DNA from: Saprospira grandis str. Lewin
GTDB taxonomy: Bacteria; Bacteroidota; Bacteroidia; Chitinophagales; Saprospiraceae
Direction: 5' to 3'
DNA: 64,000 nucleotides
NCBI RefSeq assembly: GCF_000250635.1
Contig: NC_016940.1
Span: forward strand, 682,001-746,000
Positions within the stretch are counted from its first letter, which is position 1; the number at the start of each line of letters is the position of its first letter. The translations under genes were made by a program, and so were the position numbers. This document shows, piece by piece, positions 16,761 to 25,748 of the stretch. The notes under the pieces were generated by a model. It saw nothing but the letters and a program-made list of their open reading frames with translations, was not told the origin of the DNA and did no database searches.

Positions 16761-18029
16761 ATGGTTGATGTTCTGTTGGGACTCCAATGGGGAGATGAGG
16801 GAAAAGGTAAGGTCGTGGATTATTTAGCTCGGCAATACGATATTGTCGCTCGCTTTCAAGGAGGCCCCAATGCTGGGCACACTTTGGTCCTAGACGGCCA
16901 AAAATTTGTACTGCACACCATCCCCTCTGGGATTTTTAGACCTCAGGTGCTCAACCTGATTGGTAATGGCGTAGTGATTGACCCCACTACCCTGATTAAA
17001 GAAATGGAAAGTATTGCCGCCGCTGTCCCAAATTTTGGGGAGCGGCTTTTTATTGCCAAAAAAGCTCAGCTGATCCTACCCTCACATCGTTTGCTCGATA
17101 CTGTGATGGAGGCCGCCAAGGGCGAGGGTAAAATTGGCTCTACCCTCAGAGGAATTGGCCCCACTTATACCGATAAAATTGCTCGCCGTGGGCTGCGCAT
17201 GGGCGATATTCTCTTGCCTAACTTCAAAGCCCGCTATGAAGAACTCAAAGCGGAGCATTTGAAAATGGCCCAAATCTATCCCGCTGTAGATTTTGATTTG
17301 GCGGGACAAGAAGCCGCTTTTTTTGCCGCTGTAGAAACCCTAAAGGGCCATCAATTGGTAGATGGCGAATACTTTATCAATAAGCAGTTGGCCCAAGGTA
17401 AAAAGGTTTTGGCCGAGGGCGCCCAAGGCTCTATGCTCGATATTGATTTTGGCACTTATCCCTTTGTCACTTCTTCCAATACCATTAGCGCCGGGGTTTG
17501 CAACGGCCTAGGCGTGGCCCCACAAAAGATTGGGGAGGTGATTGGCATTACCAAAGCCTATTGCACCCGCGTAGGTAGCGGCCCCTTCCCTTCTGAGCTC
17601 TTTGGTGAAGAAGGCGAAAATCTTCGCCAAGCGGGTGGAGAGTTTGGTGCGACTACGGGCCGTCCCCGCCGTTGCGGTTGGCTCGATTTGCCGCAGCTCA
17701 AATATACCATTATGCTCAGTGGCGTGACCCAATTGGTCATTACCAAGGTAGATGTCCTGAACGAAATGGAAGAGCTCAAAGTGGCTACGGCCTACAATTA
17801 TGGGGGGCAAAAAAGCCAAGAATTGCCGCATGATTTGGTCCTTGAAGACATTAGTTTGGACTATCGCAGCTATGCGGGTTGGAAAAGCAGCCTCAAGGGC
17901 ATTCAAAAGTTTGAGGACTTTCCGCAAAAGCTACAGGATTACATTCATAGCCTAGAAACAGAGCTAGGCGTACCCATGAAAATGATCTCTACTGGTCCAG
18001 AGCGAGAAGCGTTGATTATTAGAGATTAG
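16761..18029 (+). CDS. purA: Adenylosuccinate synthase
   Basis: First committed enzyme from IMP to AMP: GTP-dependent joining of IMP and aspartate. The 422-aa length is normal. Visible motifs are the N-terminal GTP loop GDEGKGKVVD (residues about 11-20), PNAGHTLV, GSTLRGIGPTY, EGAQGSMLDIDFGTYPFVTSSN and TTGRPRRCGWLD. It is a lone gene with its own promoter-like element and a strong terminator (18272-18300) that sits inside the following repeat pair. Confidence 0.98.
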   Translation: MVDVLLGLQWGDEGKGKVVDYLARQYDIVARFQGGPNAGHTLVLDGQKFVLHTIPSGIFRPQVLNLIGNGVVIDPTTLIKEMESIAAAVPNFGERLFIAKKAQLILPSHRLLDTVMEAAKGEGKIGSTLRGIGPTYTDKIARRGLRMGDILLPNFKARYEELKAEHLKMAQIYPAVDFDLAGQEAAFFAAVETLKGHQLVDGEYFINKQLAQGKKVLAEGAQGSMLDIDFGTYPFVTSSNTISAGVCNGLGVAPQKIGEVIGITKAYCTRVGSGPFPSELFGEEGENLRQAGGEFGATTGRPRRCGWLDLPQLKYTIMLSGVTQLVITKVDVLNEMEELKVATAYNYGGQKSQELPHDLVLEDISLDYRSYAGWKSSLKGIQKFEDFPQKLQDYIHSLETELGVPMKMISTGPEREALIIRD

Positions 18030-18032
18030 GAT

Positions 18033-18264
18033 TTTCTTTTTTTGGGGCTGCCCCTTCCGCTAGGTTAAAACCCAGCGCAAAGCGGCATCGCTTTGCGAAG
18101 CGATACAAAATGAGGGTTGAAACCCTCATGAATGATCGGTCGGGTCGGGCCATTTCGCAGCTCGCAGGTCTGCTCGGCCCTGCAGCGCTTTCAGCGCTTT
18201 GGTCTGCCGCCTTCGGCGGCCCTGCTACAGCCCCTCAGCCGATGCTGTAGGTAGAAACCTACAG
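18033..18264 (+). repeat. Dispersed element R7a with nested module 2
   Basis: Long copy. Between its GGGGC end and the GTCGGGCC block it carries module 2: CGCT-GGTTaaAACC-AGCG (18058-18077), CGCAAAGCG-gcat-CGCTTTGCG (18076-18097) and ATGAGGGTT-ga-AACCCTCAT (18110-18129). Hairpin 2 is AGCGCT/AGCGCT, hairpin 3 GCCGCC-ttc-GGCGGC (18206-18220). It ends with CTGTAGGT/ACCTACAG (18245-18264). Confidence 0.88.
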
Positions 18265-18271
18265 CAAGGAA

Positions 18272-18300
18272 GGCCCAAACCTAAAGGTTTGGGCCTTTTA
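18272..18300 (+). terminator. Intrinsic terminator of purA
   Basis: Stem GGCCCAAACC/GGTTTGGGCC with loop TAAA and a T-rich tail. It lies between R7a and R7b, so the purA transcript includes R7a. Confidence 0.8.
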
Positions 18301-18314
18301 TTTTGGACCAAGAT

Positions 18315-18466
18315 CTGCGTCCTACAGGCCCGAAGGGCCGCAGGCTGAGGGATGGTAGGGGGTGGCCGCAGGCCAGACCGAGCCAGCTTGCTGGCGATGG
18401 GCCGAGCGAGCAGCGAGCCCCCGAACAGCCCGACCCGAGCGAAGCGAGTGGGCAGCCCCAAAAAAA
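18315..18466 (-). repeat. Dispersed intergenic element R7b
   Basis: Inverted partner of R7a, after the purA terminator. Starts GCGTCCTACAGGCCC; hairpin 2 is GCCAGC-tt-GCTGGC, hairpin 3 GGCC-gca-GGCC. Ends GGCAGCCCCAAAAAAA at the lepB terminator. Confidence 0.9.
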
Positions 18467-18500
18467 GCCCCTCTACAGCAAACTGCAGAAGGGCTTAAAA
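18461..18500 (-). terminator. Intrinsic terminator of lepB
   Basis: Stem AAGCCCCTCTACAG/CTGCAGAAGGGCTT (two wobble positions) with loop CAAA and an A-run on the plus strand (T-run on the minus transcript). The A-run is shared with the end of R7b. Confidence 0.75.
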
Positions 18501-18516
18501 AATGTAAGCTTACTTT

Positions 18517-20139
18517 TTATTGGGCGGCATTTTTCAAAATGCGGTCAAAGCGGATACCATTGGGGCCAATAGACATCCAGACGAAGAGCGGCTTGCCGAC
18601 AACATGGGTTTCGGGAACAAAGCCCCAAGAGCGAGAATCGGCAGAATCGTCGCGGTTATCTCCCATCATCCAGTAGTAATCCATTTCAAAGGTATAGCTA
18701 TTGGTGGTTTGGCCATCAATAATAATTTGGCCATCGCGGATCAGTAGATCGTGGCCTTCATAGGCCGTAATCACTCTTTTGTAGAGATCGATATTATCCA
18801 TGCTCAGATTCACGGTCTCCCCCTTTTTGGGAATCCAGATGGGGCCATAATTATGGTTATTCCAGGGGAAAAGCTCGCCATTGTAGGGGAAAATCCCTTG
18901 ATTGTAGCCTGGGGCACCCACCACTGGGCGAATCTCCTTGAGAATTGGGGCCAACTGAGGATCTTGCAACATCTGCTCGACCACCAAAGGCGAAATATTT
19001 CTGAAATTGCTGGCTTTTCCGGGGCCAGACGGAATCGAAAGCGCATAATTATCATCTACATAACTCATATTGATGCTCTTATTATCTTGGGGCACCAACT
19101 CATAGCGATACTGCACGCCGGGGATAATATCGGGCTCTTGGCCATTGACAAATAGTCGGTTGGCACGGACCTCAATGCTATCGCCGGGCAATCCCACACA
19201 GCGCTTAATATAGTGGTCGCGCTTATCTACAGGCCGAGTAACAATACGGTTTTTAAAGCGTTTGAGGACCTGCTGGCGGGTCGCCTCTCTTTGGGCTCTG
19301 GGCGTCCCTTTGAGAATATTATGATAATCGCTAGAATAATCTACCCCTTTGATAATCGTATCGCCTTCGGGGTAATTGAACACCACAGGATCGTAGCGAT
19401 TGACCTTTTGTAGGGCGGGAGCGCGATTATAGTCCCAACTGGGCCATTTAGAATAGCATTCGCCCCCCGTTATGGGCATCACATTATGCAAAAGCGGAAA
19501 AGAAAGGGGCGTCATGGGCAATCTAGAGCCATAATGCAGCTTACTCACAAAAAGGAAGTCTCCGACCAAAAGCGAGCCCTCCATCGATGGCGTGGGAATA
19601 GTGTAGGCCTCGATCAGGAAAAGGCGAATAAAGTGAGCGGCAAAAACCGCAAAAAGGATAGAATCGGCCCATTCTCGGACAAAAGTCTTTTTGGGAAAAG
19701 GGCGTTCTTTTTCTAGCTTTCGGATAGCGGCTTGGTCCTTATTTTTCACAGCCATTTTATAGGCGGCCTTATACTCCTTTCGTTGTTGGTGGGCGGGGCC
19801 TTTATAGCTCAATTCATCTTTTTTGACAAAGCCTAGGTAGGGAAACCAAGCAAAGGGGGCTGCAATAGCCAAAACATTATCCCAAAAGCCATATTTACCA
19901 AAGCTGCGATTGAGCTCGATAGCCATAGCGGCCAGGGTGAAAATATTGACAATAGGGATAAAAAGCCAGATAATATGCCAGCTAGGGCGGCCCACAATTT
20001 TGGTCCAACTCAGGTAGTTTAGAATGGGAACATAAGCTTTCCAGCCAGTTTCTCCAGCCTTTTCAAAAAGTTTAGAAATACCGGCAAAGGGCAGTAGGTA
20101 ACCCAAGATAAATACCGATAGGTAATAGAGGATATCCAT
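18517..20139 (-). CDS. lepB: Signal peptidase I with N-terminal membrane domain
   Basis: Type I leader peptidase of 540 aa. The first about 100 residues form an extra domain of several membrane helices (DUF5684-like: GWKAYVPILNYLSWTKIVGRP), fused to the S26 catalytic part. Catalytic Ser is in IPTPSMEGSLLVGDF near residue 185, and the general-base Lys lies just before RCVGLPGDSIEV near residue 311. Box E reads MMGDNRDDSADSRSWG near the C-terminus. A long insertion of about 120 residues between the Lys box and box E is typical of Bacteroidota LepB. It removes signal peptides of exported proteins at the inner membrane. Confidence 0.95.
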   Translation of the reverse strand: MDILYYLSVFILGYLLPFAGISKLFEKAGETGWKAYVPILNYLSWTKIVGRPSWHIIWLFIPIVNIFTLAAMAIELNRSFGKYGFWDNVLAIAAPFAWFPYLGFVKKDELSYKGPAHQQRKEYKAAYKMAVKNKDQAAIRKLEKERPFPKKTFVREWADSILFAVFAAHFIRLFLIEAYTIPTPSMEGSLLVGDFLFVSKLHYGSRLPMTPLSFPLLHNVMPITGGECYSKWPSWDYNRAPALQKVNRYDPVVFNYPEGDTIIKGVDYSSDYHNILKGTPRAQREATRQQVLKRFKNRIVTRPVDKRDHYIKRCVGLPGDSIEVRANRLFVNGQEPDIIPGVQYRYELVPQDNKSINMSYVDDNYALSIPSGPGKASNFRNISPLVVEQMLQDPQLAPILKEIRPVVGAPGYNQGIFPYNGELFPWNNHNYGPIWIPKKGETVNLSMDNIDLYKRVITAYEGHDLLIRDGQIIIDGQTTNSYTFEMDYYWMMGDNRDDSADSRSWGFVPETHVVGKPLFVWMSIGPNGIRFDRILKNAAQ

Positions 20140-20174
20140 ATATAAGATTATGATTATTGTAGCAAAGAAAGTCC

Positions 20175-20918
20175 CTATTTTCGGGCATAAGAATCTCGAA
20201 AGGCCTTAAAGCGCATACTCCAAACGCCCCAGAAGGCCTCGCTAAAGATGGCCGTGCTCATTTTGGAGGCGCCTTCTTCTCGGTCCTTAAAGGTAATGGG
20301 TACTTCTCGGAGTTTGAAGCCCAATTGCCAGGCGGCAAACTTCATTTCAATTTGGAAAGCATAGCCCTTAAAGCGAATTTTCTCAAAATCGAGTTGGGCC
20401 AGAAAATCTCGTTTGTAGCAAACAAAGCCAGCCGTAGCATCAGAAACGGGCATCCAAGTAATCAGGCGAACATAAATAGAGGCTCCTCTCGACATCAGGA
20501 TGCGTTTGATGGGCCAATTGACTAATTTTCCGCCCCGAACATAGCGAGAGCCTACACTTACGCCCACTCCAGCTTCTTGACAAGCCTTGGCCAAACGAGG
20601 CAAATCTTTAGGATTATGCGAAAAATCGGCATCCATCTCAAAAATATATTGATAGTCTCGCTCCAAGGCCCATTTAAAGCCTGCGATATAAGCCGTTCCT
20701 AGCCCTTGTTTGCCTTTTCTTTGCAAGAGAAACAAGCGAGAAGCCACTTCTTTTTGTAATTCTTGTACTTTTTCGGCCGTACCATCTGGAGAGCCATCAT
20801 CGACAACCAAAATATCAAAGGAGCAATCTGCGGGCAAAGCCAGCACTGCTCGAATAATATTCTCGATGTTTTCAATTTCGTTGTAGGTGGGTATAATCAC
20901 CAAATTTTCACTTGCCAA
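20175..20918 (-). CDS. Dolichyl/polyprenyl-phosphate mannosyltransferase (Dpm1-like GT2)
   Basis: A GT2 glycosyltransferase of 247 aa. It has VIIPTYNEIENIENII at the N-terminus, ILVVDDGSPDGT, the DxD motif in FEMDADFSHNP, and GSRYVRGG, all typical of polyprenol-phosphate mannose synthase. There is no C-terminal membrane segment, so it is a Dpm1-type soluble enzyme. It transfers a sugar from a nucleotide donor to a lipid phosphate carrier. No ATG exists near the N-terminus; the best start is TTG at 20918, giving MASENLVIIPTYNE. It ends 35 bp upstream of lepB. Confidence 0.9.
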   Translation of the reverse strand: MASENLVIIPTYNEIENIENIIRAVLALPADCSFDILVVDDGSPDGTAEKVQELQKEVASRLFLLQRKGKQGLGTAYIAGFKWALERDYQYIFEMDADFSHNPKDLPRLAKACQEAGVGVSVGSRYVRGGKLVNWPIKRILMSRGASIYVRLITWMPVSDATAGFVCYKRDFLAQLDFEKIRFKGYAFQIEMKFAAWQLGFKLREVPITFKDREEGASKMSTAIFSEAFWGVWSMRFKAFRDSYARK

Positions 20919-21107
20919 TTTGCTAGATTTTATTGAGATTTCGCTCTTTATGCAAAGTATATTTGGCCCAATGGGGATGAAGCAAATATATATAAGTTGT
21001 TTAACTTTTTTTGGACCTTATTAGCGCCTTAAGGTTTTTTAGTTTTTCCTTAAAAGCGCCCTAAAATAATGAAGTTGACCGAAAAAAGGCTTTTATCGCT
21101 TCAGAAA

Positions 21108-22325
21108 TCAGCCTTTGCGCTGCAATAGCGCCATATAAAAGCCATCTTCTGGCCCACGATCTGGCCCTAAATGCTGCTCTTTGAGCAATTCGAACTCTTG
21201 ACCATCGGGGCTTTGCAAAAAGCGCTGAACCTGCCACTCATTTTCTGAAGGCAAAATGCTACAGGTGGCATAGAGCAACTGCCCGCCAGGCTTACACAAA
21301 AGCGAATATTCTCTTAAAATATGCGCCTGAGTAGCCTGTATTTCTTCCAAAAACTCTGGCTTGATGATCCATTTTGTCTGTGGGTTTCGACGCAATACGC
21401 CCAAGCCCGAACAAGGTACATCCAAAACCAAATAATCGGCCATGTTGTAGTAGGCTGGCGAAAAACGCCCCGAGGCAGGAATTTTCTCTGTTTTAATGAT
21501 GCTTACGCCCGCTCTTTTGGCCCGCTTTCGCAGCTCTTTGAGCTTATGCTCAGAGAGGTCCATAGACAATATTTCTCCCCGATTTTTCATCAAGGCGGCT
21601 AGGTGCAAACTCTTTCCCCCCGCCCCAGCGCAAGCATCTACCAAATAACGGCCCGCCTGCGGCTTAAGAAAATGTGCCAGTTGCTGAGAAGCATAATCCT
21701 GCACCTCAAACCAGCCCTCTTCATAAGATTTTAAATGGGTAAATTTTCGATTTTGGCCCAATACCAAAGCTTCTCGATCGCCCAAAAGCTCTACAGGCAA
21801 GCCCTCTTTGCGCAAACGATGCAATACCTTTTGCCGAGGCGCCTTGAGGCTATTGCTTCGCAAAACCACATCGGCAGAGCTATTGAGGGCCGGCAGCAAT
21901 TTGGCCCAGCGCTCCTCCCCCACTTCCTGCAGGGCACGCTCCTCCAACCAATCTGGAATAGACTCCCGAATTGCTCGATTTTCTACTGCTACACGATGCC
22001 GACGCCAGATTTCTAGACTATCCAATCCCTGCATTTCTGGCCAATCTTCTGGCGGCTGATGCCCTTGCAACAACCAAGCAGTTTTTAGCATCAGCCACCA
22101 ATCGGCTTCGGTTTCTGGCGGCCGCTCCAAGGCTACCTCATAATACAAACGATACCAGCGGATGAGCTCATAAATTTGCTCGGCCACAAAACGGCGATCG
22201 CGGCTGCCCCATTTCTTATTGCTCCGCAAAAGCTGCTGTATGCTGCGGTGCGCATGGGCTCCCTCTTGCAAAATGGCGCGGGCAGTTTGCCAAATTGGGG
22301 GAATCAGATTTTTATAAAATCGCAA
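21108..22325 (-). CDS. RsmB/NOP-family rRNA/tRNA m5C methyltransferase
   Basis: Class I SAM-dependent RNA cytosine-C5 methyltransferase (405 aa from the preferred start). An N-terminal NusB-like region includes WGSRDRRFVAEQIYELIRW. The SAM motif is VDACAGAGGKSLHLAA and the two catalytic cysteines lie in LDVPCSGLGVLRRNP and LYATCSILPSEN. There is no ATG near the N-terminus: TTG at 22325 gives a family-like start, while the frame stays open to a TTG at 22358 inside the upstream repeat. The target may be 16S rRNA C967 (RsmB) or another cytosine. Confidence 0.9.
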   Translation of the reverse strand: MRFYKNLIPPIWQTARAILQEGAHAHRSIQQLLRSNKKWGSRDRRFVAEQIYELIRWYRLYYEVALERPPETEADWWLMLKTAWLLQGHQPPEDWPEMQGLDSLEIWRRHRVAVENRAIRESIPDWLEERALQEVGEERWAKLLPALNSSADVVLRSNSLKAPRQKVLHRLRKEGLPVELLGDREALVLGQNRKFTHLKSYEEGWFEVQDYASQQLAHFLKPQAGRYLVDACAGAGGKSLHLAALMKNRGEILSMDLSEHKLKELRKRAKRAGVSIIKTEKIPASGRFSPAYYNMADYLVLDVPCSGLGVLRRNPQTKWIIKPEFLEEIQATQAHILREYSLLCKPGGQLLYATCSILPSENEWQVQRFLQSPDGQEFELLKEQHLGPDRGPEDGFYMALLQRKG

Positions 22326-22335
22326 GACTTTTCTA

Positions 22336-22455
22336 TTTTTTGGGGCCTCCCGCAGCAAGCTGCGGGCGCTAGTTTAATTCATGAGGGTTTTAACCCTCAT
22401 TCATATATGATCGCAAAGCGATGCCACAGTTGCTGTGGGTTTTAACCTACAGTAA
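22336..22455 (+). repeat. Short element R8 carrying module 2
   Basis: T5GGGGCC, hairpin 1 (CCGCAGC-aa-GCTGCGG), GCGCTAG, then directly module 2: ATGAGGGTT-tt-AACCCTCAT (22381-22400), a CGCAAAGCGATG segment and CTGTGGGTT-tt-AACCTACAG (22433-22452). The GCTCGGCCC core is missing. The T-run end lies 11 bp from the TTG start of the RsmB-like gene. Confidence 0.8.
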
Positions 22456-22480
22456 AAACAGCCCAGACGTCTGGGCTATT
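22455..22480 (-). terminator. Terminator of rlmD
   Basis: Perfect palindrome AGCCCAGACGTCTGGGCT (22460-22477) with T-runs on both sides; it overlaps the end of rlmD. Confidence 0.75.
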
Positions 22481-23912
22481 TTTTTAGGTATAAAATGACC
22501 GATTCGATATGGCTGGTGTGCGGAAACTGGTCCACCAAACTGAGTTTTACCGCCTCATAGCCTGCTTCTTTAAGGACCAAGCTATCACGAGCTTGTGTGG
22601 CTGGGTTACAAGAAATGTAAACGATAGCGGGCGCCTCCAATTCAATTACTCTTTTGAGGGCCTTGGGTACAATTCCCCCACGAGGTGGATCCAAAACAAT
22701 GACCCCAATCTTTTGCTTAAACTGCGGATATTCCCATAGGAATTTGCGCACATCAGCCGCATAAAACTCAATGCCTTCAATATTGTTGCGGGCCGCATTT
22801 TTGGCCGCATCCTCAATGGCTTCAGGGACAATATCTACCCCAATAATTTTTTGAATTTTGGGGCTACGGCTCAAAAGCTGGGCAATGGTTCCTGTTCCAC
22901 AAAAGAGGTCCATCACCCAAAGATCTTCTTGGCCCAATTTGGCCATGGCTTCTTCGGCATAAGCAATGGCTCTTTGGTAGAGCAGCTCTGCGCAGGCGGG
23001 ATTCGTCTGGAAAAAGCTCTGCATAGAAATCTCAAAAGAGAGGCCCAATAATTCTTCTACCACCTTGGGCTCGCCATAAAGTAGCTTTTGGTTTTCGGGC
23101 AATTGCTTGACGGCATCCCCTACCTCATCATTGAGGCTATGCAAAACGCCAGCTAGGCGGTCTTCGCCCAAAATATCTTTGAGCAGGTCCACAAATGCAG
23201 CTTGGTCAAATTGGTCCAAGCCCTTAGAAGTGGTCACCAAATTAAACAAAAGCGCATCTTGAGCAAATGATTTGCGGACCACCAAAAAGCGGAAAAAGCC
23301 TTCGCTTTTAGCGGGATCCCAAGCGGGAAGGCCCGTTTTTTCGCAAAACTCTCTAATGCGGAACAGCTGCGACTCCAACTGCTCATCAAAGAGGCCAGAA
23401 TCTGCATCTAGGTTTTCTACGGCCCACCATTGGCCCCTTCTTTTGAAGCCTAGGGCAAAATCCCAACTTTCTTCTTCGGTCCCTAGCTCAGAACGGAGAC
23501 TAGAAAAAGAATATTCCATTTTATTGCGGTAGTGCCAGCTTTTGGGCGAGGCAATATAGCCCTCAAAAACCTCTTCTACATTTTCCCATTCGCCTAGGCG
23601 CTTGAACATCTCTAGGGTAGATTGCTCTTTAGCCGTTCTTTGCTTTTCTATGGGCCAGGCGGCAAAAGGAGCGCCTGGAATCCGTTGGTAGGGTAACTCT
23701 GTTTCTTCGGCTGCGGGCTGCAGCACCTTAATGAGCTTGGCCTCGGCAAAGCGCTTTTTCTTTTTGGTGATCCGAGCCGCTACTTTTTGGCCCGGAATAC
23801 TATTGTTTACAAAGACAATAAACTCCCCATTTTCGGTAGGGAGTTTAGCAATGCCTTTGCCGCCAAAGGCCATATCTACAATGTCTAATTCTAAGGTGGT
23901 TCCTTTTTTCAA
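22476..23912 (-). CDS. rlmD: 23S rRNA (uracil-1939-C5)-methyltransferase RlmD-like
   Basis: RumA/RlmD-family enzyme (478 aa from the preferred start). An N-terminal TRAM domain (FGGKGIAKLP...FVNNSIPGQKV) is followed by a central domain and the catalytic SAM domain with QSFFQTNP, VMDLFCGTGTIAQLL, VLDPPRGG and the nucleophilic Cys in VYISCNPAT. It methylates a uridine in 23S rRNA or a related tRNA position. No ATG precedes the TRAM domain: TTG at 23912 gives MKKGTTLELDIVD, while the open frame runs on to a TTG at 23984 inside a dispersed repeat. The iron-sulphur Cys cluster of E. coli RlmD is not seen. Confidence 0.9.
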   Translation of the reverse strand: MKKGTTLELDIVDMAFGGKGIAKLPTENGEFIVFVNNSIPGQKVAARITKKKKRFAEAKLIKVLQPAAEETELPYQRIPGAPFAAWPIEKQRTAKEQSTLEMFKRLGEWENVEEVFEGYIASPKSWHYRNKMEYSFSSLRSELGTEEESWDFALGFKRRGQWWAVENLDADSGLFDEQLESQLFRIREFCEKTGLPAWDPAKSEGFFRFLVVRKSFAQDALLFNLVTTSKGLDQFDQAAFVDLLKDILGEDRLAGVLHSLNDEVGDAVKQLPENQKLLYGEPKVVEELLGLSFEISMQSFFQTNPACAELLYQRAIAYAEEAMAKLGQEDLWVMDLFCGTGTIAQLLSRSPKIQKIIGVDIVPEAIEDAAKNAARNNIEGIEFYAADVRKFLWEYPQFKQKIGVIVLDPPRGGIVPKALKRVIELEAPAIVYISCNPATQARDSLVLKEAGYEAVKLSLVDQFPHTSHIESVILYLKK

Positions 23913-23949
23913 TTTAGCTGTTTTATAAGTCTTCTTGATAGCAATTTGG

Positions 23950-24057
23950 ATGCAGCAGGCCCGAAGGGCCGCAGGCCACAACAAGCACTTTAGGGCGCAG
24001 TTCGACGACCAAAGGGAGTAACCGCCGCAAGGCGAAGCCGCAGCGGAGGCCCCAAAC
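23950..24057 (-). repeat. Degenerate dispersed element R9
   Basis: Keeps GGCCC/GGGCC and GCAGGCC at one end and GCGGAGGCCCCAAA at the other, but the core is divergent. It lies between the GNAT gene and rlmD; the rlmD frame stays open into it. Confidence 0.65.
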
Positions 24058-24064
24058 CTTCATC

Positions 24065-24598
24065 CTACTGCTCTTCTTCCGTTGTTTCTTCGGTAGTGGG
24101 GGCCTCCAACTGAGGGGCTTCGGCCTCTACCAACAACTCTTCTTTCATGCGTTTAACCATCAGGTGGTGGGCCTGATCTTGAATCATTTTTTCTTTGCCT
24201 TGTTGCTTATAGCCTAACTTTTCATAGAAGGCTTTAGCGGCGGTATGCGTGAGCAGACTGAGGTGATTCCAACCTGCAAAAAGGGCCACTCTTTCCAGTT
24301 GAGAGAGCATAAATCGGCCGAGGCCTTGGCCCTGGTATTCGGGAGCGATCACGATTTGCTGCAATTCGGCTTTTTCGTTGCGTTTGCCCGCCTCCGTTTC
24401 GATTTCGGGTTTGAGGATCACGCCACCCAAGAGCTCATGCTCCTCAGAAAAGAGGGCATAATGCAAAAGCTCGGCCTCGGCGGCCCAGTCCTCTAGTTCA
24501 AAAGTCATTTTTAGGGGCTCAATTAGGGCCTCTTTGCGGAGGGCCACCAAATCGTCATAATTGGGAGAGGCAAATTCAATTTGTGCTAAGTACATCAT
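24065..24598 (-). CDS. GNAT-family N-acetyltransferase
   Basis: A 177-aa GNAT protein. Motif A is visible as IVIAPEYQGQGLGRFMLSQLE (Q-x-x-G-x-G), followed by LLTHTAAKAFYEKLGY, the usual beta5/alpha4 region. The C-terminal tail is acidic and Glu/Thr-rich. It transfers an acetyl group to an unknown amine substrate. Two adjacent ATGs (24598 and 24595) are possible starts. The lpxB stop lies 3 bp upstream, so the two are co-transcribed. Confidence 0.88.
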   Translation of the reverse strand: MMYLAQIEFASPNYDDLVALRKEALIEPLKMTFELEDWAAEAELLHYALFSEEHELLGGVILKPEIETEAGKRNEKAELQQIVIAPEYQGQGLGRFMLSQLERVALFAGWNHLSLLTHTAAKAFYEKLGYKQQGKEKMIQDQAHHLMVKRMKEELLVEAEAPQLEAPTTEETTEEEQ

Positions 24599-24601
24599 AT
24601 C

Positions 24602-25723
24602 TTAATTTTTTGGAGGCGCCAGAAACTTCAGAATACCTTGGGCCACTCGCTGAGGGGCGCCAGCTTGGCCAAGTTTATTGCGCAGCGCCTTATATTCTTG
24701 GGCTATACGTTGACGATTTTCGTCCTCAAAAAGTTGTTGGAGTTCCGCTTTTAGGCGTTGAGGATTCAAATCATTTTGGATCAATTCGGGTACCAACTCC
24801 TTTTGCATAATCAAATTGACCAGCGAAATATAAGGAACCTTGATAATTTGCTTGGCTATCCAGTAAAAAATTGGGTGCGTTTTATAGCAAACCAACTGCG
24901 GCAGCTCGAAAAGGGCGGCCTCTAAGGTAGCCGTGCCCGAGGTGACCAGGGCCGCTTGGCTGTGCGCCATCAGGTCGTAGGTTTGGTTTTGGACAAAAGT
25001 GACTTGTGGAAAAGGCGCCAAGAAATTGCGGTAAAATTCGGGTTCTAAACTGGGGGCACCCGCCACCACAAATTGGGCCTTGGGGAAATTGGGCAAAACC
25101 GTCAACATCAAAGAGAGAATAGAGCGAATTTCTTGTTTTCGGCTACCTGGCAAAAGCGCAATAATGGGTTGATCTGCGCTTAAATTATTTTGGGCCAGAA
25201 AATCGGGATTGGGCTGGTGTTTATCCACCACCTCAATCAGCGGATGGCCTACATAATGCACCTTCATGCCCCTTTGGCGGTAAAATTCCTCCTCAAAAGG
25301 CAAAATCACATACATTTCGTCTACATATTGCTTGATCTTCTCGACACGGCCAGCGCGACTGGCCCAAACCTGAGGCGAAATATAGTAGACCACCTTTAGG
25401 CCCTGACTTTTGGCCCATTTGGCCATGCGCAGATTAAAGCCCGAATAATCAATGAGAATCAGGACATCTGGCTGAAAGTCGAGAATATTCTTTTTGCAAT
25501 CGGCGAAGTTCTGGAAAATCTTAAAAATCTTGAGCAAAACCTCAACGGGGCCCATAATGGCCAGCTCCCGAATGTGTTTGTCTAGCTCGGCCCCTTGGGC
25601 CTGCATAAGATCGCCCCCCCAAGCGCGAAACTGGGCCTGAGGATCTAGGGCGTTAAGGGCCGAAAGCAAAAAGCTAGCGTGTAGGTCGCCAGAAGCTTCT
25701 CCGGCAATGCAGTAATATTTCAA
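24602..25723 (-). CDS. lpxB: Lipid-A-disaccharide synthase
   Basis: GT19 enzyme (373 aa) condensing UDP-2,3-diacylglucosamine with lipid X to lipid A disaccharide at the inner membrane. It starts with the family motif KYYCIAGEASGDLHAS and has YYISPQVWASRAGRV, LLPGSRKQEI and TSGTATLEAAL. Initiation is at TTG 25723 exactly at the family N-terminus. A good promoter (TTG-N20-TATCTTTG) ends 25 bp upstream, leaving no room for a longer start. It heads a lpxB-GNAT unit. Confidence 0.95.
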   Translation of the reverse strand: MKYYCIAGEASGDLHASFLLSALNALDPQAQFRAWGGDLMQAQGAELDKHIRELAIMGPVEVLLKIFKIFQNFADCKKNILDFQPDVLILIDYSGFNLRMAKWAKSQGLKVVYYISPQVWASRAGRVEKIKQYVDEMYVILPFEEEFYRQRGMKVHYVGHPLIEVVDKHQPNPDFLAQNNLSADQPIIALLPGSRKQEIRSILSLMLTVLPNFPKAQFVVAGAPSLEPEFYRNFLAPFPQVTFVQNQTYDLMAHSQAALVTSGTATLEAALFELPQLVCYKTHPIFYWIAKQIIKVPYISLVNLIMQKELVPELIQNDLNPQRLKAELQQLFEDENRQRIAQEYKALRNKLGQAGAPQRVAQGILKFLAPPKN

Positions 25724-25748
25724 GAAAATAGAGTTTTGCTGATGGGCG

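Noticed and set aside
18225-18461. Open frames inside R7a/R7b
   Set aside because: Repeat-derived; similar frames occur at 31718-31951 and 26803-27186. No start context or homology expected.
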